Source: Phycicoccus sp. CSK15P-2 (GTDB lineage Bacteria; Actinomycetota; Actinomycetes; Actinomycetales; Dermatophilaceae). From it: a stretch of 64,000 nt of DNA. The stretch covers positions 62,001 through 126,000 of the forward strand of contig NZ_JAFDVE010000022.1 of the NCBI RefSeq assembly GCF_016888005.1, given 5' to 3'. Every line of letters starts with the position of its first letter. The first letter of the stretch is position 1. Positions 33,151-41,105 of this stretch are shown piece after piece. Position numbers and translations under genes: made by a program. Below the pieces are notes generated by a model, which did not search any database, was not told the DNA's origin, and worked only from the letters and a program-made list of their open reading frames with translations.

Positions 33151-34267
33151 GGTCGATGACGTCGGTGTCGGCGCCGCGGGAGGCCGGCTCGGGGTCGTCG
33201 TCCGACGACGGGTCACCCACCTCGACCTCCGGCAGCTCGTCCTCGTCCTCGTCGTCGACCACGAGCTGTGGAGGCGGAGTGGGCCTGGACCGGACCCCGG
33301 CCGGGCGCAGCGAGGTGCGGTGGTAGTCGTCGCCCTCCTCGGACAGGTGGACCTCGTCGTCGAGCCGGCGAAGCTGGGTCGCGAGGACCTCGACCGCCCC
33401 GGAGTCCTTGCGGTCGAGGGCGTCCATGAGCCGGGCCAGCAGCCCGAGCTCGGCGCCCAGCCGGGCCCGGACGAGGAGGTTGCCGTCAGGGCGCTCGACC
33501 CGGGCGTGCGCGTAGGCCTCGAGCACGGTCTCGACGGCTGCCGGCGGCGCTTCGTCGACGAGCGCCGCGAAGTCGTCCGCGGGGTCGGCGACCTTGGCGT
33601 CCTCCCACCCGGTCATCGCCTTGACCCGGCCGGTGGCGGCGTCCTGCTCGTCGTCGAACACGACGAGCACGTGGTCGCCGGCCAGGGCGCCGTGGACCGG
33701 GGTGGCGGCGAACCGCCACAGCGAGACGTCCTCGAGCGCGGTCTCCCAGCGGGACAGCAGTGCGGTCGGCACCCGTCCGGTGGCGGCGGCGGTGTCGAGC
33801 TCGGCCAGCCGACGGGTCCGGTAGGCGTCGGCGTCGTAGGCCGGTAGCCCGGCCTCCTCGAACAGCGCGGGGTCGGTGTTGTGCAGCGCCGCGAGGGCAC
33901 GACCGAGCTCGGCGGCCAGGCCCTTGCCCCACGGCAGCTCGGCGAGCTCGAGGGGATGCCCCGGCAGGTACGGGTAGACGGCCGCGCGGCCGCCCTCCTC
34001 GAGCGCGACGAAGCCCTTGGGGGCCGGGACGGCGAAGGGCAGGCGGCGCCCGAGCAGCCCCAGCAGCGCCACCGTGCGGTCCATCTCGGCCCCGGCCGCG
34101 TCGGTGCGCGGTGCACGCACGACCCAGCGACGGTGCTCGGCGTCCTGGACGAAGGCGAGGTCGAAGGCATGGCCCGGCAGGCTCGGGAGCGCCTCGACAC
34201 TCACCGGCTCGAGCCCGGGGACCGCCGCGCTGGCGAGGGCGGCGAGGAAGGCGGGGCTGCGGTCCAC
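33116..34267 (-). CDS. Phosphotransferase (macrolide/aminoglycoside kinase-like) with acidic tail
   Basis: This is a 383-residue APH-fold protein. Features are WVVRAPRTDAAGAEMDRTVALLG in the amino lobe, YPYLPGHPLEL, an ELGRALAALHNTDP helix, and a catalytic-loop region changed to PVHGALAGDHVLVVFDDE, followed by GWEDAKVADPADDFAAL. The canonical HGDxxxxN is altered to HGALAGDH, so kinase activity is uncertain. The last 75 residues are very acidic (VVDDEDEDELPEVEVGD). The GTG at 34267 lies 6 nt after a TACCGT box, suggesting a leaderless start; GTG 34270 is the alternative. It is divergent from nudC across 41 bp. Relatives are found between adnB and nudC in other actinobacteria. Confidence 0.78.
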   Translation of the reverse strand: MDRSPAFLAALASAAVPGLEPVSVEALPSLPGHAFDLAFVQDAEHRRWVVRAPRTDAAGAEMDRTVALLGLLGRRLPFAVPAPKGFVALEEGGRAAVYPYLPGHPLELAELPWGKGLAAELGRALAALHNTDPALFEEAGLPAYDADAYRTRRLAELDTAAATGRVPTALLSRWETALEDVSLWRFAATPVHGALAGDHVLVVFDDEQDAATGRVKAMTGWEDAKVADPADDFAALVDEAPPAAVETVLEAYAHARVERPDGNLLVRARLGAELGLLARLMDALDRKDSGAVEVLATQLRRLDDEVHLSEEGDDYHRTSLRPAGVRSRPTPPPQLVVDDEDEDELPEVEVGDPSSDDDPEPASRGADTDVIDLSEHERRRGLG

Positions 34268-34308
34268 CACTCCACGGTAGGCCGAACAGCGGCCGTACGC
34301 TGGGACCC

Positions 34309-35235
34309 GTGGCCCGAGCCGACCGAAGTCTTCTGCCGCAGGTCGCACTGACGGCGACGGCGCTCGACCGCCGCGCCGAGCTCCGCGGCGACGACGGCCT
34401 CCTCCCGCGGCTCCTGGCCGACCCCGCGACCCGGGTCGTCCGGCTGCGGGGCGACGCGCTCGCCGTCGAGGAGCGCGACGGCGACCTCCGGCTGGCGCTC
34501 GGGCCGCCCGAGCCGGACGACGCGTCGCGCTTCGCCGTCTACCTCGGGGAGGCCGGCGGCGTCGCGCACGTCGGGGTCGTCGCGAACGCGCCGGGGGAGG
34601 AGGACGCGTCACTGCGCACGCTGCGCCAGGTCGGCGCCCACCTCGACGACGTCGGGGCCGCGCTCTTCGCCACCACCCTCGCCCTCGCCAACTGGCACCG
34701 GACGCACCCGTTCTGCCCGCGCTGCGGCACGCAGACCGTCCCCGCGCAGTCCGGATGGGTCCGCCGTTGCCCCCGTGACGACAGCGAGCACTACCCGCGC
34801 ACCGACGTCGCGGTCATCATGGCCGTCGTCGACGACGCCGACCGGCTGCTCCTCGCGCAGAACTCCGGCTTCCGACGCGGCGGGATGTCGGTGCTGGCCG
34901 GCTTCGTCGAGCCGGGGGAGACCCTCGCCGCGGCCGTCGCCCGCGAGGTCGACGAGGAGGTCGGGGTCGCCGTCACCGAGGTGCGCTACCGGGGGGACCA
35001 GCCGTGGCCCTTCCCGTCCTCGCTCATGGTCGGGTTCACGGCCCGGGCGACCACGACCTCGATCACCCTGCGCGACGGCGAGATCGCCGCGGCGCGCTGG
35101 TTCGGCAGGGACGAGCTCGTGTCCGCCGTCGCGGACGGGTCCGTGGTCGTCCCCGGGCGGGTGTCGATCGCCCGGCGGCTCATCGAGCTCTGGTTCGGCG
35201 GTCCCCTCGAGGCGCCCGAGGCCGCGCTGCGCTGA
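34309..35235 (+). CDS. nudC: NAD+ diphosphatase / NAD-cap decapping Nudix hydrolase
   Basis: This is a 308-residue NudC. The order is an amino-terminal domain, a zinc ribbon (CPRCGTQTVPAQSGWVRRC near residue 135), then the Nudix box GFVEPGETLAAAVAREVDEE (about 199-218), and the NudC-specific SQPWPFPxS motif, here DQPWPFPSS. The ribbon shows three cysteines; the fourth position is an acidic RDD stretch. NudC hydrolyses NAD(H) and removes NAD caps from RNA. GTG 34309 is 7 nt after TACGCT and lacks a ribosome site, so it is probably leaderless. Its place near uvrD2 and a mycoredoxin matches mycobacteria. Confidence 0.92.
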   Translation: MARADRSLLPQVALTATALDRRAELRGDDGLLPRLLADPATRVVRLRGDALAVEERDGDLRLALGPPEPDDASRFAVYLGEAGGVAHVGVVANAPGEEDASLRTLRQVGAHLDDVGAALFATTLALANWHRTHPFCPRCGTQTVPAQSGWVRRCPRDDSEHYPRTDVAVIMAVVDDADRLLLAQNSGFRRGGMSVLAGFVEPGETLAAAVAREVDEEVGVAVTEVRYRGDQPWPFPSSLMVGFTARATTTSITLRDGEIAAARWFGRDELVSAVADGSVVVPGRVSIARRLIELWFGGPLEAPEAALR

Positions 35236-35278
35236 GGGCCCCGGCCGGCCAGCGCTCGGGACGTCCACCGTCGGTGTG

Positions 35279-35539
35279 TCAGGCGAGCCGCTCGGCGACC
35301 TCCGCGCCCGACGGGTTGGTCAGTGTCGAGCCGTCCGGGAAGAGGACGGTGGGGACGGTCCGGTTCCCGCCGTTGGCCAGCATGACGAACTCGGCGGCAT
35401 CAGGCCTGCGGTCGACGTCGACCTCGGTGAAGTCGACGCCTTGGCGCTCCAGCGCGGTGCGCAGCATCCGGCAGAACGGACACCAGGAGGTCATGAAGAC
35501 GGTGACCGTGCCGGCCGTGGGTGGGGCGGGGGTGCTCAT
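35279..35539 (-). CDS. Mycoredoxin / glutaredoxin-like protein
   Basis: This is an 86-residue thioredoxin-fold protein. The redox motif is CPFC in FMTSWCPFCRMLRTAL (about residues 14-29), with the cis-Pro element NRTVPTVLFPDGS. In actinobacteria proteins of this type use mycothiol rather than glutathione; in M. tuberculosis the mycoredoxin lies beside uvrD2, as here. ATG 35539 has GAGGAG 5 nt upstream. It is divergent from uvrD2 across 101 bp. Confidence 0.88.
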   Translation of the reverse strand: MSTPAPPTAGTVTVFMTSWCPFCRMLRTALERQGVDFTEVDVDRRPDAAEFVMLANGGNRTVPTVLFPDGSTLTNPSGAEVAERLA

Positions 35540-35640
35540 CGGGCTCCTCGGGTCGGTGGCTCGCCCACGGCAACGCCGCGGAGGCTGCCATCCTTCCCGC
35601 TCGCCACCCGGTCGGTGTGCCGACCTAGGATCGGACGGCG

Positions 35641-37761
35641 ATGACGACCCTCCCCGTGCACCCCGGCGCCGACGCGGTCCTCGATGCCCTCGACCCCGAG
35701 CAGCGCGAGGTCGCGGCACACCCGCGCGGCCCGATGTGCGTCCTGGCCGGTGCGGGCACCGGCAAGACCCGGGCCATCACGCACCGCATCGCCTACGGGG
35801 TGCTGTCCGGCACCTACCAGCCGCAGCGGGTGCTCGCCGTCACGTTCACGGCGCGCGCCGCGGGCGAGATGCGCACCCGGCTGCGCGACCTCGGGGTCGG
35901 CGGGGTCCAGGCGCGCACCTTCCACGCAGCCGCGCTCCGGCAGCTGCACTACTTCTGGCCTCAGGCCGTCGGCGGCGCCGCGCCCGAGGTCATGCCGCAC
36001 AAGGCGGGGGCGGTGGCCGAGGCGGGCGGCCGGCTCCGGCTGCGCCTCGACTCTCCGGCGGTGCGCGACCTCGCGGCCGAGATCGAGTGGGCGAAGGTCT
36101 CGATGCTCACCCCCGACTCCTACGCCGCGGCCGCCACCGCTCAGCGCCGGGAGGCTCCCGCGGGCCTCGACGCCACCGCGATGGCCCGGCTGATGGCCAC
36201 CTACGAGGACGTCAAGTCCGACCGCGGCGTCATCGACTTCGAGGACGTCCTCCTGCTCACCGCGGGCATCCTGGGCGAGCACGCCGAGGTCGCCCGCGCC
36301 GTCCGCGGCCAGTACCGGCACTTCGTCGTCGACGAGTACCAGGACGTCAACCGGCTGCAGCAGACCCTCCTCGAGCTCTGGCTCGGTGAGCGCGACGACC
36401 TGTGCGTCGTCGGCGACCCGGCGCAGACCATCTACTCGTTCACGGGGGCCTCGCCCGAGCACCTCCTCGGCTTCCGCACCCGCCACCCGCAGGCGCGCAC
36501 CGTCGAGCTCGTCCGCAACTACCGGTCCACGCCGCAGGTCGTCGGCCTCGCCAACCTCGTGCTGCGGGCGCCGGGCGGCGGTCGCCGGGCCGGGTCGGTC
36601 GAGCTGCGTGCCCAGCGCGACGACGGCGTGGTGCCCGAGCTCGTCGTCGCCGACGACGACCCCGCGGAGGCCGAGCAGGTCGCCGGACGCATCGCCGCGC
36701 TCGTCGCGGACGGTCATCCGGCCTCGGAGGTCGCGGTCCTCTTCCGCACCAACGGCCAGAGCGAGCAGCTCGAGTCGGCACTCACCGAGCGGGGCATCCC
36801 GTACCTCGTGCGGGGCGGGCAGCGGTTCTTCGCGCGCAAGGAGGTCCGTGACGCCGTGCTCCTCCTGCGCGGTGCCGCGCGGACGGACGACGGCTCGGTG
36901 CCGCTGCCCGACCTCGTCCGGGACATCCTCGTCGGCGCCGGATGGACCCGCGAGGCGCCGACCACGGGTGGGGCCGCGCGGGAGAGATGGGAGTCCCTCG
37001 CGGCACTCGCGGCGCTCTCCGACGACCTCGTCGCCACGGATGCCGAGGCCCGGCTGCCCGCCTTCGTCCGCGAGCTCGACGAGCGGGCCGCCGCCCAGCA
37101 CGCCCCGACCGTCCAGGGCGTCACGCTCGCATCCCTCCACGCCGCCAAGGGCCTGGAGTGGGACACCGTGTTCGTCGTCGGCTGCTCCGACGGCCTGCTG
37201 CCGATCACGATGGCCGAGACCGCCGACGAGGTCGAGGAGGAGCGCCGGCTGCTCTACGTCGGGGTCACCCGGGCCCGCGAGCGGCTCGTCCTCTCCTACG
37301 CCCGGGCCCGCACGCCCGGTGCCAAGGGCACCCGTCGTCCCTCCCGGTTCCTCCACGGCACCGAGTCGGTGCTCGGTGCCGCCGCCGGTGGCCAGCCCCG
37401 TCGCACCCGCTCGCGCGGCGGCAGGGAGAAGGCTCCGCTGCGATCCACCTGCCGGGTCTGCGGGGGTGACCTCACGACCGCCAAGGAGCGCACCATCGGA
37501 CGCTGCACGCTCTGCCCGCCGTCCATGGACGAGCAGCTCTTCGAGGCCCTGCGGGAGTGGCGGCTCACCACCGCGAAGGATGCCGACGTGCCGGCCTACG
37601 TCGTCTTCACCGACGCCACCCTCACCGCGATCGCGGAACGGGTGCCGGGCGACACCGCGGAGCTCTCCCGGATCCCCGGTGTCGGGCCGGTGAAGATCGA
37701 ACGGTTCGGCGACGCCGTCCTGGCCCTCGTCAGAGATTTTTCCGAGTCCCGATCCGACTGA
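35641..37761 (+). CDS. uvrD2: ATP-dependent DNA helicase UvrD2
   Basis: This is a 706-residue superfamily 1 helicase. Motor motifs are GAGTGKTRAI (about 38-47), VTFTARAAGEMR, Walker B FVVDEYQDVN, GDPAQTIYSFTGA, LASLHAAKGLEWD and YVGVTRARERL. After the motor comes a tetracysteine element (CRVCGGDL, then CTLCPPS) and an HRDC-like domain (about 620-700, TDATLTAIAERVPGDTAELSRIPGVG). This order is the UvrD2 signature; the protein is a 3'-to-5' helicase needed for viability in mycobacteria. A TAGGAT box ends 9 nt before ATG 35641. The whiB7 leader begins about 100 bp after its stop. Confidence 0.93.
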   Translation: MTTLPVHPGADAVLDALDPEQREVAAHPRGPMCVLAGAGTGKTRAITHRIAYGVLSGTYQPQRVLAVTFTARAAGEMRTRLRDLGVGGVQARTFHAAALRQLHYFWPQAVGGAAPEVMPHKAGAVAEAGGRLRLRLDSPAVRDLAAEIEWAKVSMLTPDSYAAAATAQRREAPAGLDATAMARLMATYEDVKSDRGVIDFEDVLLLTAGILGEHAEVARAVRGQYRHFVVDEYQDVNRLQQTLLELWLGERDDLCVVGDPAQTIYSFTGASPEHLLGFRTRHPQARTVELVRNYRSTPQVVGLANLVLRAPGGGRRAGSVELRAQRDDGVVPELVVADDDPAEAEQVAGRIAALVADGHPASEVAVLFRTNGQSEQLESALTERGIPYLVRGGQRFFARKEVRDAVLLLRGAARTDDGSVPLPDLVRDILVGAGWTREAPTTGGAARERWESLAALAALSDDLVATDAEARLPAFVRELDERAAAQHAPTVQGVTLASLHAAKGLEWDTVFVVGCSDGLLPITMAETADEVEEERRLLYVGVTRARERLVLSYARARTPGAKGTRRPSRFLHGTESVLGAAAGGQPRRTRSRGGREKAPLRSTCRVCGGDLTTAKERTIGRCTLCPPSMDEQLFEALREWRLTTAKDADVPAYVVFTDATLTAIAERVPGDTAELSRIPGVGPVKIERFGDAVLALVRDFSESRSD

Positions 37762-37811
37762 GCCGCAAGCGTTCTCGTGTACCGGGACACCTCCACGACG
37801 ACCCGTCCGGG

Positions 37812-37850
37812 TTAAATGCGTTGCCGGGCCCGATCGGGGCCCAATACAGT
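37812..37850 (+). promoter_or_regulatory. whiB7 promoter with AT-rich element upstream of -35
   Basis: TTAAAT (37812-37817) lies 3 bp upstream of a TTGCCG -35 box (37821-37826). An 18-bp spacer leads to TACAGT (37845-37850), giving a start near 37857. WhiB7-dependent promoters characteristically have an AT-rich patch just upstream of -35, bound by the AT-hook, so this fits autoregulation. The leader to the whiB7 ATG is then about 540 nt. Confidence 0.65.
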
Positions 37851-37921
37851 TCTCGGCAGCAAGACCTCGCGTGCCCGTCCGGGTGCGTGACACCGCGAGA
37901 CCCGTGAGGAGGGGTGGACCG

Positions 37922-38155
37922 ATGGAGACGACGACGAAGACCGACGCGGCGATGACCGCTGCCGGTGTGACGTGCGCGCGGACCTGGGCCGGTTCCACCA
38001 CGCTCCACGCGGGCACCAGCGGTCGTCTCCAGGGGACCGGTCTGTCCGTCGTCGGGATCGACGTCCGTGACCGCGGCTACGCCTTCAACGCCGCCGCCGC
38101 CGATGCCCCGGCCATGGGATCCGCGTCCCCACGCCTCGAGGGGCCGCCTGTCTAG
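37922..38155 (+). CDS. Upstream ORF (leader peptide) of whiB7
   Basis: A 77-codon ORF lies in the whiB7 leader. ATG 37922 has a very strong ribosome site (GAGGAGGGG at 37906-37914), so it should be translated efficiently. The peptide is Thr/Ala/Gly-rich with no recognisable domain; an in-frame GTG at 37871 could extend it. Its stop codon (TAG, 38153-38155) lies just downstream of bases 38116-38125, which can pair with one arm of the terminator that follows. Ribosomes completing or stalling on it can thus control the leader fold. Related whiB7 genes have regulatory uORFs, though usually shorter. Confidence 0.65.
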   Translation: METTTKTDAAMTAAGVTCARTWAGSTTLHAGTSGRLQGTGLSVVGIDVRDRGYAFNAAAADAPAMGSASPRLEGPPV

Positions 38156-38209
38156 ACGCACAGGCGCCACCACCTCGAGGCCGCGGATCCCACCAGGGAT
38201 CCGCGGCCT
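38116..38209 (+). promoter_or_regulatory. whiB7: whiB7 transcription attenuator (terminator and antiterminator)
   Basis: Bases 38178-38191 and 38196-38209 form a perfect 14-bp stem with an ACCA loop, ending in TT. The upstream segment 38116-38125 (GGGATCCGCG), inside the uORF, can instead pair over 10 bp with 38182-38191 and so block that stem. A further 6-bp hairpin (38145-38150 with 38161-38166) spans the uORF stop, and CCTCGAGG occurs twice (38134, 38173). These are the alternative folds expected of attenuation linked to ribosome stalling by antibiotics. Confidence 0.7.
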
Positions 38210-38397
38210 TCGTCGTATCCCCACCGACCTTCACGCCTCCAGACCCACAGACGCACCAGACACGCGAGGACCAGGACATGACGACCAGGAGCGAGCGGCG
38301 CGACCACGACCGCCCACCCCATACCCAGCGCCCGACCGGGCGTGACGGAGCCCACCAGCGCCACACCCGGCGTGACGACCACGGAGGTGAGACCCCC

Positions 38398-38682
38398 ATG
38401 CTGACCGAGCTGATCGACCTGCACGCGGTGGCCGTCCGCGACGGCCAGGGGATCCCCTGCCGAGAGGACGAGCCCGAGCTGTGGTTCGCCGACACCCCCG
38501 AGGGAGTCGAGTTCGCCAAGGCACTCTGCCGGACCTGCCCGGTCCGCGAGCAGTGCCTGGACGGCGCACTGGGCCGGCGGGAGCCGTGGGGCGTCTGGGG
38601 CGGCGAGCTGTTCGTCCAGGGCGTCGTCGTGGCCCGCAAGCGGCCCCGGGGCCGGCCGCGCAAGACCGAGGTCGCCGCCTGA
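38398..38682 (+). CDS. whiB7: WhiB7 redox-sensitive antibiotic-resistance regulator
   Basis: This is a 94-residue Wbl protein. The 4Fe-4S ligands are Cys21, Cys44, Cys47 and Cys53 (C-x2-C-x5-C spacing for the last three). The EPWGVWGGE turn is at 62-70 and an AT-hook RGRPRK at 84-89; the AT-hook separates WhiB7 from other Wbl proteins. It binds the housekeeping sigma factor and activates intrinsic resistance genes to ribosome-targeting drugs. ATG 38398 has GGAGGTGA 7 nt upstream; an in-frame ATG at 38278 would add 40 low-complexity residues absent from the family. Location just after uvrD2 matches Rv3197A. Confidence 0.95.
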   Translation: MLTELIDLHAVAVRDGQGIPCREDEPELWFADTPEGVEFAKALCRTCPVREQCLDGALGRREPWGVWGGELFVQGVVVARKRPRGRPRKTEVAA

Positions 38683-38720
38683 CCGGCGGCCACCACCAGA
38701 CCTTCCGACAGGAGAGAGCC

Positions 38721-38852
38721 ATGTACCACCGACGGATGCAGCAGGTCCGTCGCGTCGTGCACCGGCGTCGCGTCCACGAGGCGCAGCGCTTGGAGCGCGA
38801 GGCGGCGAACCGCGAGCAGATCCGCGCGGTCGTCCACGCGATCGTCCGATGA
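38721..38852 (+). CDS. Small Arg-rich protein downstream of whiB7
   Basis: This is a 43-residue ORF with the strong ribosome site CAGGAGAG before ATG 38721, 38 bp after the whiB7 stop and ahead of the terminator at 38878-38908. It is therefore expected in the whiB7 transcript. Twelve of 43 residues are Arg; it reads as one basic amphipathic helix (MYHRRMQQVRRVVHRRR, then EAQRLEREAANREQIR). It could bind nucleic acid or be a membrane-active peptide, but nothing is known. I do not recognise a family. Confidence 0.5.
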   Translation: MYHRRMQQVRRVVHRRRVHEAQRLEREAANREQIRAVVHAIVR

Positions 38853-38877
38853 CGTCCGTCCACGACGCGCCCGCACG

Positions 38878-38908
38878 CACCGCCCCCGACGCCGCGTCGG
38901 GGGCGGTG
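38878..38908 (+). terminator. Terminator of the whiB7 unit
   Basis: Bases 38878-38891 and 38895-38908 form a perfect 14-bp GC-rich stem around a 3-nt loop. It lies 25 bp after the small Arg-rich ORF and 77 bp before the next gene. No U-tract follows. Confidence 0.7.
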
Positions 38909-38985
38909 CCCGTCCCGGTGCCGGCGCTGCGTGCCCGCGACTTCTGGCGGGCCGTGGCCGGCGAGCTGCTGGCTACGCTGGCGTC

Positions 38986-39558
38986 ATGGCCACGTTGACG
39001 ATCGCCCAGGACCCCACCGCCGACAAGGTGCTGTCCGAGGACCCGTTCGCCCTCCTCACCGGGATGCTGCTGGACCAGCAGTTCCCGATGGAGCGCGCGT
39101 TCGCCGGGCCGGCCAAGGTCCTCGACCGGTTCGGCACCCTCGACCCGGCCGCGGTGGCCGCCGCCGAGCCCGAGGCCTTCGCCGACCTCTGCGCCACGCC
39201 GCCTGCCATCCACCGCTACGGCAGGTCCATGGCCGGACGCATCCAGGCCCTGGCCGTCGTCGTCCGGGACGAGTACGGCGGCGATGCGAGCGCGATCTGG
39301 ACCGGCGTGGTCGATGGCCGCGAGCTCGTCGCCCGGCTCAAGGCGCTGCCGGGGTTCGGTGACCAGAAGGCCCGGATCTTCGCGGCCCTGCTGGGCAAGC
39401 AGCTCGGCGTGCGGCCCGACGGCTGGGAGGACGCCTGCGGCGCCTACGCCGAGCACGGGTCGTTCCGGTCGGTGGCCGACGTCGTCGACGAGGGCTCGCT
39501 GCAGAAGGTGCGGGAGTTCAAGAAGGCCGCGAAGGCGGCGGCCAAGGCCAAGGGCTGA
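38986..39558 (+). CDS. HhH-GPD-type base-excision repair protein
   Basis: This is a 190-residue protein of the small actinobacterial HhH-GPD family (TIGR03252-like). It opens ADKVLSEDPFALLTGMLLDQQFPMERAF; the LLDQQ helix is typical of the glycosylase fold. The helix-hairpin-helix is LKALPGFGDQKARIFAALL (about 118-136). The usual catalytic Lys/Asp is not obvious, so activity on damaged bases is unproven. A Lys/Ala-rich tail ends it. TACGCT (38974-38979) ends 6 nt before ATG 38986 and there is no ribosome site, so it is probably leaderless. Confidence 0.85.
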   Translation: MATLTIAQDPTADKVLSEDPFALLTGMLLDQQFPMERAFAGPAKVLDRFGTLDPAAVAAAEPEAFADLCATPPAIHRYGRSMAGRIQALAVVVRDEYGGDASAIWTGVVDGRELVARLKALPGFGDQKARIFAALLGKQLGVRPDGWEDACGAYAEHGSFRSVADVVDEGSLQKVREFKKAAKAAAKAKG

Positions 39559-39560
39559 CC

Positions 39561-39749
39561 GTGCCCGACCCCGCGGGAGGCACGCCGCCCGTCTGCGCGG
39601 TCTGCGGCGCGACGCCGGAGGACGAGGTGCGGGCCCGCATCGCCTGGACCCGCGGGACCGAGGCCGGACGGGACGTCTGGACCTGCACCGCCTGCAGCCG
39701 TGAGCACCTGCGCAGCATCGAGGGCAAGCTCGACTCCGCGTGGTGGTGA
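39561..39749 (+). CDS. Small zinc-ribbon protein
   Basis: This is a 62-residue protein with two CxxC pairs, CAVCG (about 12-16) and CTACSREHLRSIE (about 42-54), which should hold one zinc. The GTG start is 2 bp past the HhH-GPD stop, with AAGGGC upstream, so the two genes are cotranscribed. Similar small cysteine-paired proteins occur in actinobacteria without known function. It converges on the AarF-like gene. Confidence 0.75.
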   Translation: MPDPAGGTPPVCAVCGATPEDEVRARIAWTRGTEAGRDVWTCTACSREHLRSIEGKLDSAWW

Positions 39750-39755
39750 CGCAGG

Positions 39756-41105
39756 TCAGACGCTGCTCGGGTCCGGGGGGATGCGGGACTCGTCGACGCC
39801 CGGGAGGTACGCGCACACCATGTCGCGCAGCGGCACGGTGCCGCCGATCTGGCTGAGCACCCCGATCCCGCCGAGCCACACCCGGTGGATCAGCAGGTAC
39901 TCCGGCGGCAGGTTGAGCTTGAGCCCGACGAGGAACTGCGGCCGCCGGGGGTCCTGGATCTGCGCCGCCGCACCCCGCAGCCACTCGCGCGTCGGGGTGA
40001 ACTCCTCGTGGAGGATCGGCTCGACGAGCGGCTCGAGGTACTCGACGAGCCCGTCCGGGTCGATGTCGATGCCACGCTTGATGAACCCCTCGGCCCGCAG
40101 CACCCGGACGAGCTCCTCGCCGTCCCCGGCCAGCGCGGACGTGAGGATGCCGCCCATCTCGACGGGGAGACCCTCCGGCAGCCGGTTCACGGCCCCGAAG
40201 TCGAGCACACCGAGCCGGCCGTCCGGGGTGATCCGGAAGTTCCCGGGGTGCGGGTCGGCGTGCAGCAGCCGCGCGAGCGTCGGCGCCCGGAGCTGGAACT
40301 CGAGGTAGAGCGTCGCGGCCTGGTCCCGCTCGGCCTGCGTGCCGTCGGCGATGACCCGGGCGAGCGGCGTGCCCTCGACCCACTCGGTGACGATCACCTG
40401 GGGCGACTCGACGAGGACGTCGGGGACGAGGACGTCCTCGTCGTCGCGGAACGCGCGCGCGAAGTGCCGCTGGTGCCGCGCCTCGAGGCCGTAGTCGAGC
40501 TCCTCGGACATCCGCGCCCGGAGCTCGTCCATGATCGGCTTGATGTCGATACCCGGGACCCACGACCCGGCGACCCGCGCGACCCGGGAGATCTGGTTGA
40601 GGTCGGACAGCAAGGCCTTCGCGGCGCCGGGGTACTGGATCTTGACCGCGACCTCCCGGCCGTCGCGCCAGGTCGCGCGGTGCACCTGCCCGATCGAGGC
40701 GGCCGCCGCCGGCACGTCGTCGAACTCGACGAGCTTCGTGCCGGCCCATCGGGGCCCGAGCTCCTCGGCCAGGATGGCGTGGACCCGGTCGGCGCCCATC
40801 GGGGGCCCGGACTCCTGGAGCTTGGTGAGCGTCGCCCGGTACGGTGCCGCGAGCTCCTCCGGCATCGCGGCCTCCATGACCGACAGCGCCTGGCCGAACT
40901 TCATCGCACCCCCCTTGAGCTGGCCCAGGACGGCGAACATCTGCTCGGCCGTGCGCGCTTGCAGCTCGGCGGCCACGGCCTCGGCGGGGCGCCCACCGAC
41001 GCGCTTGCCGACGCCGAGCGCCGCCCGCCCGGCGTGGCCCAGGGGGAGACCGGCGAGGCGGGCCGCGCGGGCGATCGACGACCCGGGGATCTCGCGCTCG
41101 CTCAC
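39756..41105 (-). CDS. AarF/ABC1/UbiB-family kinase-like protein
   Basis: This is a 449-residue ABC1 atypical kinase. Hallmarks are KGGAMKFGQALS (the KxGQ motif), PAAAASIGQVHRATW (the Ala-rich nucleotide loop), VAVKIQYPG (catalytic Lys), LLHADPHPGNF (catalytic loop) and GVLDFGAVNRLP (DFG). In bacteria and mitochondria the family supports quinone synthesis through an ATPase activity; actinobacteria use menaquinone, so the exact role is open. The GTG at 41105 overlaps the stop of the upstream TOMM-like gene (GTGA at 41102-41105). Position matches Rv3197. Confidence 0.9.
   Translation of the reverse strand: MSEREIPGSSIARAARLAGLPLGHAGRAALGVGKRVGGRPAEAVAAELQARTAEQMFAVLGQLKGGAMKFGQALSVMEAAMPEELAAPYRATLTKLQESGPPMGADRVHAILAEELGPRWAGTKLVEFDDVPAAAASIGQVHRATWRDGREVAVKIQYPGAAKALLSDLNQISRVARVAGSWVPGIDIKPIMDELRARMSEELDYGLEARHQRHFARAFRDDEDVLVPDVLVESPQVIVTEWVEGTPLARVIADGTQAERDQAATLYLEFQLRAPTLARLLHADPHPGNFRITPDGRLGVLDFGAVNRLPEGLPVEMGGILTSALAGDGEELVRVLRAEGFIKRGIDIDPDGLVEYLEPLVEPILHEEFTPTREWLRGAAAQIQDPRRPQFLVGLKLNLPPEYLLIHRVWLGGIGVLSQIGGTVPLRDMVCAYLPGVDESRIPPDPSSV

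Noticed and set aside
38278-38397. In-frame ATG extending whiB7 by 40 residues
   Set aside because: The extension is unlike any WhiB7, and the ATG at 38398 has a near-perfect ribosome site.
38849-38998. A 49-codon ORF overlapping the stop of the Arg-rich small protein (ATGA)
   Set aside because: It runs through the whiB7 terminator hairpin and into the next gene's start, and is Ala/Pro-rich without features.
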